Shown: in pieces, positions 17,213-23,008 of the stretch | How positions within the stretch are numbered: the first letter of the stretch is position 1 | Layout of the letters: every line of letters starts with the position of its first letter | NCBI GenBank assembly: GCA_002431975.1 | Contig: DJFA01000058.1 | Span: forward strand, 7,854 to 30,861 | Origin: Ruminococcus sp. UBA5884 | GTDB lineage: Bacteria; Bacillota; Clostridia; Oscillospirales; Ruminococcaceae | DNA length: 23,008 nt | Direction: 5' to 3' | Program-made: the position numbers and the translations under genes | Notes under the pieces: model-generated | Databases searched by the model: none | The model's input: the letters and a program-made list of their open reading frames with translations, nothing else | Told to the model about the DNA's origin: nothing

Positions 17213-18612
17213 CTGATAACGGCTGCGAGATGAAAATTTCAGGGATAATTCCGAAAATAAATGAGGATAATCTTATAAAAATTTCAAATAAGGGTATATA
17301 TAAAAGAGGTCTTAAAGATTTGGAATCAGTTTCCGAAGCAGAGATATCATGCAGCGGCGAATTTGTGAATATATCATTCGGCGATATAAAAGTAGCTGTA
17401 AAAGATGATTTCAGCGGAATATCATGCAGCTGTCAGTCAAAAACCGTATGCAGACATATCATTACAGGACTTCTTATACTTTCAGAATGCGGAGTTGAAG
17501 CATCTGCTGAAACAGAAAAAGAACCTGAACCGGAAAAGGAAATCAAATCCGAGAAAAAAGATAAATCTGAAAATAAAACAATAGTTCCTGATAAAGACTA
17601 TATAAATGAGGTTATCAGCTTTGTGGAATCGGTTATGAAAAAGGGTGTAATCAACTGCAATGAGGGAGATATTGATACAGCGGTACAGCTTTCGCTCAAG
17701 GCAGAAAATACAGTTCATAATAATATATCACTTATGCTGAGAGGTTTTTCAGCGGATATTGAAAAGCTTAATGCAAAGAGTGCTGAATTTGTTTCAGTAA
17801 ATACATTTCATCTGATTTCAAGGATATACAATACATCATTATCAATAATAAAAAACAGTGATTCATATGAAAAGCTTAAAATTCTTTGCAGTGAAAGCAA
17901 AAGCTATGATGATATGGCGAATATGAGTTTTATAGGACTCGGAGCATATCCATGGAGTACAAAATCAGGATATGCAGGAATAACAGCTCTGCTTTACTGT
18001 GAAGATGACCATCAGATATATACATATTCATCAAGTGCCGCATATATCCATGAAAAAACAAGCGATTTCAATAGTATTGAATATCTTTCCCAGAGTTTTA
18101 AAAGTCATTCCCACTGGCAGAATTCAGCATCAATGTTTCAGATATCAGGTTCATCATTCAGGCTTTTCGGCGGCAAAGCCAATTCACAGAATCGTCTTTC
18201 ATCATCAAAAAATACATTTATGAATGTTTCAGGATTTACAACATATTCACAGATTACACTTATAAAGGACAGACTTTCAGCAGAAAAATATCTTGTTGAA
18301 GATGATGACTATGATTATTTTGCACCTGTCAGGACTGAAAAGATATGTATAATATCAGCCGAGGAATTTCGGTATATAAATTATGATAAGGTAAGGCAGA
18401 TACTTGAATTTTCATTATATGACGGTAAAAATGAATATCCATGTGAGATATTGTGGAATGAACAGAACAGAAATGCCGTTTCATATATAGAATCTCTTGC
18501 AAGAAAAAGCATGAAGCTTGGCAGAGCGTTTATATGCAGATATATAAACGGAGTATTTGTGCCTGTAAGCCTTACATATGACAATAAAATAAACAGTTTT
18601 TATTTTGATTGA
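17188..18612 (+). CDS. SWIM zinc-finger protein (YehQ-like position)
   Basis: Protein of 474 aa with a SWIM-type zinc finger, CxCx5CxH, formed by Cys80, Cys82, Cys88 and His90. This domain binds Zn2+ and often nucleic acid or protein. Upstream is a typical SWIM leader (IKISNKGIYKRGLKDL). A highly charged Glu/Lys linker (about 105-135) joins it to a C-terminal domain of unknown fold rich in Ser, Tyr and Asp. The gene overlaps the VWA gene by 25 bases, which implies tight translational coupling. A shorter form starting at 17230 is possible and would keep the finger. The C-terminal domain is not recognised. Confidence 0.83.
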   Translation: MDRKCNIIADNGCEMKISGIIPKINEDNLIKISNKGIYKRGLKDLESVSEAEISCSGEFVNISFGDIKVAVKDDFSGISCSCQSKTVCRHIITGLLILSECGVEASAETEKEPEPEKEIKSEKKDKSENKTIVPDKDYINEVISFVESVMKKGVINCNEGDIDTAVQLSLKAENTVHNNISLMLRGFSADIEKLNAKSAEFVSVNTFHLISRIYNTSLSIIKNSDSYEKLKILCSESKSYDDMANMSFIGLGAYPWSTKSGYAGITALLYCEDDHQIYTYSSSAAYIHEKTSDFNSIEYLSQSFKSHSHWQNSASMFQISGSSFRLFGGKANSQNRLSSSKNTFMNVSGFTTYSQITLIKDRLSAEKYLVEDDDYDYFAPVRTEKICIISAEEFRYINYDKVRQILEFSLYDGKNEYPCEILWNEQNRNAVSYIESLARKSMKLGRAFICRYINGVFVPVSLTYDNKINSFYFD

Positions 18613-18621
18613 GGTTGAATT

Positions 18622-18882
18622 ATGGAAAGAATATGCAACCAGCTTGAAGAATTGCTTTCAGATATAGTTTTCTGCGGAATAAGCAATATAAGCTCGGATA
18701 TATATCAGAGGCTTTCATTAATTTCTGCAAATATGAAGGATATAGGAATGGAAACAGGTAGCCTTATGGTAAACAGACTTAATGAAATTATTGCCGGATA
18801 CAGAAGAAATGAAAATGATGGAAATGAAGCAGCAGCACTTATAAGCAGTCTTGAATTTTATCTTAAAAATATAATGAAATAA
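18622..18882 (+). CDS. small hypothetical protein, last gene of the MoxR-VWA operon
   Basis: An 86-aa protein that I do not recognise. It is predicted to be almost wholly helical and amphipathic, with two Cys near the N-terminus (Cys5 and Cys18) and no membrane helix or signal. The start lies 9 bases after the SWIM stop with a gaggt ribosome binding site, and the shared terminator follows 21 bases after its stop. It is therefore very likely a real sixth member of the operon. Codon use matches its neighbours. It may be a small adaptor or regulator for the SWIM or VWA protein, which is inference from position only. The E. coli operon has a small gene (yehK) at a different place, and I see no basis for equating them. 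Confidence 0.7.
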   Translation: MERICNQLEELLSDIVFCGISNISSDIYQRLSLISANMKDIGMETGSLMVNRLNEIIAGYRRNENDGNEAAALISSLEFYLKNIMK

Positions 18883-18903
18883 TTGATATTTGCATAAAAA
18901 AAT

Positions 18904-18930
18904 AAAACCGGTCAGAAATGACCGGTTTTT
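18904..18930. terminator. bidirectional terminator shared by the six-gene operon and terD
   Basis: A perfect 11-bp stem, aaaaccggtca (18904-18914) with tgaccggtttt (18919-18929), and a GAAA tetraloop. It has T-runs in both directions, because an A-run precedes it on the plus strand. It sits between convergent genes. Confidence 0.93.
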
Positions 18931-18947
18931 ATAAATATAATCAAAGA

Positions 18948-19526
18948 TTATGCATCAAGACCATAGTTATTGCAGAGAGCTGCAAGACCGCCGCTGAAAC
19001 CGCTTCCAACAGCACTGAATTTCCATTCGCCGTTGTTTCTGTAGAGTTCAGCAACAACAACAGCTGTTTCAATTGAGAAGTCTTCAGAAAGGTCGTATCT
19101 GATGAGTTCTTCATTGTTTGCAGTATTTACAATTCTTATGAAAGCATTTGAAACCTGACCGAAGTTCTGTTTTCTTGTTTCATAATCGTAAATTGTAACT
19201 GTAAAAGCAATTTTGCTGATTTCTGCCGGAACTTTTGAGAGGTCAACAAGAATCTGTTCATCATCGCCTTCACCCTCACCGGTTTTGTTGTCGCCGCAGT
19301 GGATAACGCTTTCGCTTGCGTGTTTCTGGTTACCATAGAATACGAAATCAGCTTCTGAATTTGCACGGCCGTTTTCGCCGAGGAGGAAAGCAGAAGCGTC
19401 AAGGTCGAAATCTGCACCGCCGTCATACTTGTTTGTATCCCAGCCAAGACCTACCATAATTTTTGTAAGACCCGGATTAGTTTTAGTAAGGTCTACTTTC
19501 TGTCCTTTTTTAAGATTTATTGCCAT
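18948..19526 (-). CDS. terD: TerD-family Ca2+-binding stress protein
   Basis: Single TerD domain of 192 aa, the usual length. It has the N-terminal INLKKGQKVDLTK, an acidic DFDLD motif (39-43), GDNKTGEGEGDDE (78-90) and the C-terminal AELYRNNGEWKFSAVGSGF. The Asp residues of the two acidic motifs form the Ca2+ sites known for this family. TerD proteins belong to tellurite/stress-response systems and are often encoded near VWA and MoxR-type partners. Here the gene is alone, without terB, terC or terZ, and converges on the six-gene operon. An agaaaggg ribosome binding site precedes the ATG, and a consensus promoter lies further upstream (19605-19633). Codon use is biased toward optimal codons, which suggests strong expression. 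Confidence 0.95.
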   Translation of the reverse strand: MAINLKKGQKVDLTKTNPGLTKIMVGLGWDTNKYDGGADFDLDASAFLLGENGRANSEADFVFYGNQKHASESVIHCGDNKTGEGEGDDEQILVDLSKVPAEISKIAFTVTIYDYETRKQNFGQVSNAFIRIVNTANNEELIRYDLSEDFSIETAVVVAELYRNNGEWKFSAVGSGFSGGLAALCNNYGLDA

Positions 19527-19540
19527 AATAAAGCCCTTTC

Positions 19541-19591
19541 TCCGTCATAAAATAAAAGCGATACCATATGTGACGGAATATTTTTGTATCG
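19541..19591 (-). promoter_or_regulatory. structured terD leader with interlocking inverted repeats
   Basis: In the ~70-base leader, cgatac pairs with gtatcg (plus-strand 19559-19564 and 19586-19591), and tccgtca pairs with tgacgga (19541-19547 and 19571-19577). The four arms interlock in the order A-B-A'-B', so they form either a pseudoknot or two exclusive hairpins. The last arm lies directly next to the ribosome binding site, so translation could be controlled. Confidence 0.4.
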
Positions 19592-19604
19592 TTTTTACAA
19601 TTTG

Positions 19605-19633
19605 ATTATACAGCATTCGATTAAAAATGTCAA
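19605..19633 (-). promoter_or_regulatory. consensus SigA-type promoter of terD
   Basis: On the minus strand it reads a perfect TTGACA (19633-19628), a 17-base spacer and a perfect TATAAT (19610-19605). It begins just after the tRNA terminator, so terD is transcribed independently and probably strongly. Confidence 0.85.
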
Positions 19634-19644
19634 TATATAAAAAT

Positions 19645-19677
19645 AAAAAAGAGTCTGAAAAAATCAAACTCTTTTTT
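19645..19677 (-). terminator. intrinsic terminator after tRNA-Leu
   Basis: A 14-bp stem with one G.U pair (19645-19658 with 19664-19677), a 5-base loop and runs of six A or T at its ends. It lies immediately 3' of the tRNA on the minus strand. Confidence 0.85.
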
Positions 19678-19679
19678 AC

Positions 19680-19763
19680 TGGTGCGAGTGACGGGACTTG
19701 AACCCGTACGCCAAAGACACACGCCCCTCAAACGTGCCTGTCTGCCAATTCCAGCACACTCGC
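19680..19763 (-). tRNA. tRNA-Leu (anticodon GAG)
   Basis: Read on the minus strand, the acceptor stem GCGAGTG pairs with CACTCGC and is followed by discriminator A and an encoded CCA (plus-strand 19680-19682). The anticodon loop TTGAGGG holds GAG, which reads CUC and CUU. The long variable arm is that of a class II leucine tRNA, and the T-arm is ACGGG-TTCAAGT-CCCGT. It has its own promoter and terminator. Confidence 0.95.
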
Positions 19764-19818
19764 ATATATTTTATTTTCTGTGAGATTAATTTGTTTTGTG
19801 TACCTCTCACGGTTATTA

Positions 19819-19847
19819 ATTATATCAGATGCAAAGCATTTTGTCAA
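19819..19847 (-). promoter_or_regulatory. consensus promoter of tRNA-Leu
   Basis: On the minus strand it reads TTGACA (19847-19842), a 17-base spacer and TATAAT (19824-19819), both perfect. A 6-bp inverted repeat, gtgaga/tctcac (19780-19785 and 19805-19810), lies in the short leader. The remaining stretch up to about 19967 is AT-rich, and I see nothing else in it. Confidence 0.85.
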
Positions 19848-19967
19848 CACTTTTTTTTGAGTTTTAACAATCGGATATATTTTTGTAAAATTTATTATAA
19901 AATATGTGAAAATTGCTGTAAAAACGACATAATTCGCAATGATTTAATAAATAACATAAGGTTTTTA

Positions 19968-19996
19968 TTGATAAAATTTTCTTATTATGATATAAT
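19968..19996 (+). promoter_or_regulatory. SigA-type promoter of the NatAB-CPBP operon
   Basis: A -35 box ttgata (19968-19973), a 17-base spacer and a perfect tataat (19991-19996). A leader of about 45 bases precedes the TTG start at 20048. Confidence 0.75.
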
Positions 19997-20033
19997 GATG
20001 TCATGTTGACAGCAATACAATTATAATAAAGAA

Positions 20034-20039
20034 AAGGAG
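20034..20039 (+). promoter_or_regulatory. ribosome binding site supporting a TTG start
   Basis: The string aaggag lies 8 bases before the TTG at 20048. No in-frame ATG is available before the conserved ABC N-terminus, so TTG is the likely initiator. Confidence 0.7.
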
Positions 20040-20047
20040 AATAAAAA

Positions 20048-20851
20048 TTGATAAAGGCAGATAATATATGCAAGGTCTTTACACGAAATGAAAAGCCGGC
20101 AGACAGAAAAATTTCCTTTTTCAGCAGAATTTCAACAAAATCAGAATTTTATGCGGTTGACCATATATCATTTGAAGCTGGTGACGGTGAAATTCTTGGT
20201 ATATTAGGGCCTAACGGTGCGGGAAAAACAACTCTTTTGCGTATAACAGCAAGTCTTATGACTCCTGACGAGGGAAAAATAACTGTTTACGGAAACAGCG
20301 GAAATATTATATCAGATAAAACAGAAATAAAAAAACATATCGGATATCTTTCAGGAAATACAAAACTTTATGCAAGAATGAGCATAAGGGAAATTTTAAA
20401 AATATTCGGCAGTATATACGGTATGTCACCGGAGGAAACAGAAAAAAAATCTGAGGAGATATTCAGAGTTCTTAATATGAAGGATTTCTGTGACAACCGT
20501 ATAGAAAAGCTCTCAACCGGTCAGACTCAGCGTGCATCAATTGCAAGATGTCTTATACACAGCCCTGATATATATATATTTGATGAACCGACTCTTGGAC
20601 TTGATATAATAAGTTCTGATTCGATAATAAGATTTATGAAGAATGAAAAAAGCAAGGGCAGAACAGTTATATATTCAACTCATTATATGGAGGAGGCAGA
20701 ATTTCTCTGTGACAGGATAATAATGATACATAAGGGAAAAATCATTGCTCAGGGTACGCCTTCACAGCTTAAAAATCTTACAGGTTCATCAAATCTTCGT
20801 GAAACATTTATAAGTCTTACAAAAAAGGAGGGTATATTTGATGAATTTTAA
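20048..20851 (+). CDS. natA: ABC transporter ATPase, NatA-like
   Basis: ATPase of an ABC exporter, 267 aa. Walker A is GPNGAGKT (54-61), the signature LSTGQ (155-159), Walker B ends in Asp179-Glu180 and the switch His is 212 (STHYMEEAE). The Q-loop region reads SGNTKLYARMS, the pattern of NatA (Na+ efflux) ATPases rather than a canonical Gln. It initiates at TTG, which usually lowers translation. It overlaps the permease gene by 11 bases (ATG at 20841), so the two are one unit. NatA-like ATPases export Na+, antibiotics or peptides. The substrate is not shown here. Confidence 0.88.
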   Translation: MIKADNICKVFTRNEKPADRKISFFSRISTKSEFYAVDHISFEAGDGEILGILGPNGAGKTTLLRITASLMTPDEGKITVYGNSGNIISDKTEIKKHIGYLSGNTKLYARMSIREILKIFGSIYGMSPEETEKKSEEIFRVLNMKDFCDNRIEKLSTGQTQRASIARCLIHSPDIYIFDEPTLGLDIISSDSIIRFMKNEKSKGRTVIYSTHYMEEAEFLCDRIIMIHKGKIIAQGTPSQLKNLTGSSNLRETFISLTKKEGIFDEF

Positions 20852-22859
20852 AATAACAGCTTCACTTTATAAAAAGGAACTGCTTGATATATTCAGGGAT
20901 AAGAAAACGATAATAATAATGCTTGTTGTTCCTCTGCTGCTTTATCCGGCAATATTTATATTTGCCGCCCAGATATCCGTATCAGTTATGAATGAAGCTC
21001 AGGAAAAATCGTATACAATAGCTTTTGATTTTGAAGAATCAGCGGACAGAATAAAATCAGTTTTTGAAAATGATTCTTCTGAATACGGTTATTCAGTAAA
21101 TATTGCTGATAATATAAGCGACTGTAAAGAAGCTCTTGAAAACAAGGAGATAAACGCATATATAACCTCTGAAAAGGACGACAGCGGAAAAACCTTATAC
21201 AGAATATATTTTCTTTCATCTGATTCAGATTCAGCAAATGCAGCTTCAGTAGCCAATGATATGCTTCTTGAATACAGGAATGATTTAAGGACGGAAATTC
21301 TTGAGGCAAACGGCATAAATGCAGATTCAGTGCTTGAACCGATTAAAATTGAACAGAATGACACAGCATCATCTGAACAGTCGGTCGGATATATGCTTGG
21401 TTCAATACTTCCCGTAATTCTTGCAGTTATAATTGTAATGAGTGCCACCTATCCGGCAACAGATATAACAGCCGGCGAAAAGGAGAGGGGAACTCTTGAA
21501 ACACTGATTACGCTTCCTATAAGCGGAAAAGAGATGTTTGCATCAAAATTTCTTGCAGTTTCAACCATAGCAGTATTTTCAGCATTTATAAATATACTTT
21601 CAATGGCGGCGGCAACAGGATTTCTCTATACAAGCGTAGTTACATACAATTCGGATATAAGCATTGATATTTCGTCATTTGTTCCGGCAGTAATAATAAC
21701 AGGAATATGCGTCATAGTATTTGCAATGTTTATAAGTGCAATGACTATGGGGATATGTTCAATGGCAAAAAGCTTCAAGGAAGCCCAGAACTATATGACA
21801 CCATTTACTCTTATAGTAATGCTTGCAGGATATGTTTCATTCATACCGTCAGTTGAATTTACTGCCTCAACAGCATTAGTTCCGGTGCTTAATATCTGTC
21901 TGCTTATAAAGCAGCTGTTTACATTTGAATACAATACAGCTCTTATACTTGAAGTTTTTGTATCCAATATTGCATATGCGGCATTTTCGATAATAATTTT
22001 AAGCAGAATATATAATTCTGAAAATATACTTTTTGAAGAAAATGCAAAGGAGATAAAGCTTTTTGAAAGACGTGCCAATATAAAATCGGGCGGTACTCCC
22101 GGTATCGGAGATGCAGTTATAGTTCTGCTCCTTTCAGTTATATTCATGATATATTCATCAGCAATAATTGCGGCAAAACTTCCGCTTATATATTCAATAA
22201 TAATACCTCAGCTTTTCTTTGCGGCTGTATGCATAGCAGGAGCATTATATCTCAAATGCGATATGAAAAAGACTTTGTTTTTAAGGAAACCGGATTTTAT
22301 CTGTATAGTGAGTGCCATTATAATCGGTGCAGGAAATATACTTGTAAATATGGTTCTTACATCTGTATTTTCGTTATTCATGAATGACAGCACCGATGAA
22401 ATGAATCAGTCAATGCAGCTTATAACTGATGGCAGACCATTTATACAGCTTCTGCTTATAATAGGTATTCTTCCGGCTGTATGTGAGGAAATACTTTTCA
22501 GGGGATATCTTTATTCATCAGTAAAAAACAGAATGAAGCCTCTTGCGGCAATGATAATTGTATCTCTTACATTTGGTCTTTATCATATGAATCTTATACA
22601 GTCCACAGTTACAGCAATACTCGGAATGATTCTTGTATATTCAGTATACAGAACAGAATGTATTTTTGTATCAATGATAATTCATGCCATGAACAACAGT
22701 TTTTCAGTTATATGCATGAGCTATCCGGACAACGCTGTAATTAAACGAATAAACGAAATACCGCCGGTTCAGGGGATTATAATGTTTTCAGTTATCGGAG
22801 CATTGCTTATATTTGCAGGATTTTATATTATAAAAAAACATAAAAGAATTAATTGCTGA
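20841..22859 (+). CDS. natB: ABC permease fused to CPBP-type membrane protease
   Basis: A 672-aa fusion. Residues 1-415 form an ABC-2/NatB-type permease: an N-terminal helix (about 22-42), a large extracytoplasmic domain (45-175) and a membrane block with the conserved GEKERGTLETLITLP motif (near 209-223). Residues about 430-672 form a second set of helices with a complete CPBP (CAAX protease/bacteriocin-processing, 'Abi') site: EEILFR with Glu549-Glu550 and Arg554, FGLYH ending in His582, and His615 with Asn619. CPBP proteases are often linked to peptide maturation or self-immunity. The start at ATG 20841 fits an aaggaggg ribosome binding site (20825-20832) better than the TTG three bases earlier. 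NatB fused to CPBP is known in Firmicutes. Its function is not settled. Confidence 0.88.
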   Translation: MNFKITASLYKKELLDIFRDKKTIIIMLVVPLLLYPAIFIFAAQISVSVMNEAQEKSYTIAFDFEESADRIKSVFENDSSEYGYSVNIADNISDCKEALENKEINAYITSEKDDSGKTLYRIYFLSSDSDSANAASVANDMLLEYRNDLRTEILEANGINADSVLEPIKIEQNDTASSEQSVGYMLGSILPVILAVIIVMSATYPATDITAGEKERGTLETLITLPISGKEMFASKFLAVSTIAVFSAFINILSMAAATGFLYTSVVTYNSDISIDISSFVPAVIITGICVIVFAMFISAMTMGICSMAKSFKEAQNYMTPFTLIVMLAGYVSFIPSVEFTASTALVPVLNICLLIKQLFTFEYNTALILEVFVSNIAYAAFSIIILSRIYNSENILFEENAKEIKLFERRANIKSGGTPGIGDAVIVLLLSVIFMIYSSAIIAAKLPLIYSIIIPQLFFAAVCIAGALYLKCDMKKTLFLRKPDFICIVSAIIIGAGNILVNMVLTSVFSLFMNDSTDEMNQSMQLITDGRPFIQLLLIIGILPAVCEEILFRGYLYSSVKNRMKPLAAMIIVSLTFGLYHMNLIQSTVTAILGMILVYSVYRTECIFVSMIIHAMNNSFSVICMSYPDNAVIKRINEIPPVQGIIMFSVIGALLIFAGFYIIKKHKRINC

Positions 22860-22897
22860 TATAAAACCTGTTAACGCAGATTTGATGAATTGTTTCT

Positions 22898-22925
22898 GTA
22901 GGGGCGAACTGTGTTCGCCCGTTGG
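22898..22925. repeat. dispersed hairpin repeat, copy with GAAC stem
   Basis: An 8-bp stem, gggcgaac (22902-22909) with gttcgccc (22913-22920), loop tgt, framed by gta and gttggg. Its right arm matches the inverse of 4234-4244 exactly over 11 bases. It lies past the CPBP gene, in sequence with no coding signal. Confidence 0.7.
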
Positions 22926-22954
22926 GGTATGCTGTAAACCGAGCGGGTGTGTAT

Positions 22955-22996
22955 GTAGGGGCGACCATTGGTCGCCCGTTGCAGTTACCAAAATTT
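22955..22996. repeat. dispersed hairpin repeat, copy with GACC stem and tail
   Basis: A 9-bp stem, gggcgacca (22959-22967) with tggtcgccc (22969-22977), preceded by gtag and followed by gtt and ttaccaaaatt. It is closest to the copy at 30-78, which has the same hairpin and tail order. It lies 30 bases from the previous copy, so the two form a tandem pair. Confidence 0.7.
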
Positions 22997-23008
22997 CATG
23001 CTGATAAC

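Noticed and set aside
9317..19763. Genomic island inserted at the 3' end of tRNA-Leu
   Set aside because: The MoxR-VWA operon and terD lie on the 3' side of the tRNA, as islands do. However, I saw no integrase and no copy of the tRNA 3' end near 9270-9373. Codon use is like the neighbours.
19698..20009. 103-aa plus-strand reading frame across the tRNA gene
   Set aside because: It overlaps the tRNA and its promoter on the opposite strand. Its Cys/Phe/Asn-rich composition is that of non-coding AT-rich DNA.
20006..20027. TTGACA followed by TATAAT just before the NatA gene
   Set aside because: The spacer is only 10 bases, too short for a SigA promoter. The pair at 19968-19996 has 17.
22788..22991. 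67-aa minus-strand reading frame at the window end
   Set aside because: It runs through the tandem hairpin repeats and back into the CPBP gene. Its His/Pro-rich composition comes from the repeat, and it has no ribosome binding site of note.

Overview
The window reads as chromosomal DNA of a low-GC, Gram-positive gut-type Clostridia, most likely a Ruminococcus-like member of the Ruminococcaceae/Oscillospirales. This placement is an inference from the A+T-rich codon use, strong AGGAGG-type ribosome binding sites, a sugar-binding lipoprotein with a Ser/Ala/Asp-rich linker, an ECF transporter module and NatAB-type ABC exporters. No phage, integrase, transposase or CRISPR array is visible.

Layout. 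(1) 1-2569: hairpin repeats, then an overlapping three-gene ECF transporter module (two ATPases and EcfT, no S component in view) closed by a terminator. (2) 2620-4228: a stand-alone multi-membrane GT-C type glycosyltransferase with its own promoter. (3) 4229-4660: a 430-bp intergenic region with a composite dispersed repeat and a LacI-family promoter flanked by two identical CG-centred octamers. (4) 4661-9315: a sugar-uptake locus made of a LacI regulator, a very codon-optimised binding lipoprotein, an intercistronic hairpin and two MalF/MalG-type permeases, then a terminator. No ATPase is encoded here, so a shared one elsewhere is implied. (5) 9317-18930: a tightly packed six-gene operon coding for a DUF4132 protein, a MoxR AAA+ ATPase, a DUF5682 protein, a VWA protein, a SWIM zinc-finger protein and an unknown 86-aa protein. 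The first five have the same order as Escherichia coli yehI-(yehK)-yehL-yehM-yehP-yehQ, a locus whose function is not established. (6) 18948-19634: a convergent orphan terD gene with a consensus promoter and a structured leader, sharing a bidirectional terminator with the six-gene operon. (7) 19680-19847: tRNA-Leu(GAG) with its own consensus promoter, on the minus strand. (8) 19968-22859: a NatA-type ATPase with a TTG start, and a NatB-type permease fused to a CPBP (CAAX-protease/Abi) membrane protease domain. (9) 22898-22996: two more copies of the dispersed hairpin repeat.

The most interesting part is region 5 with region 6. A MoxR ATPase plus a MIDAS-containing VWA protein is a known chaperone/remodelling pairing. 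Here they sit with a probable TIKI/TraB/EreA-like enzyme (DUF5682, my fold inference), a SWIM finger that may bind nucleic acid or protein, a large helical-repeat DUF4132 protein and a small unknown protein. The terD gene lies head-on beside them, and TerD proteins are Ca2+-binding stress proteins often linked to such modules. The set looks like a complete, probably stress- or conflict-related machine of unknown biochemical function.
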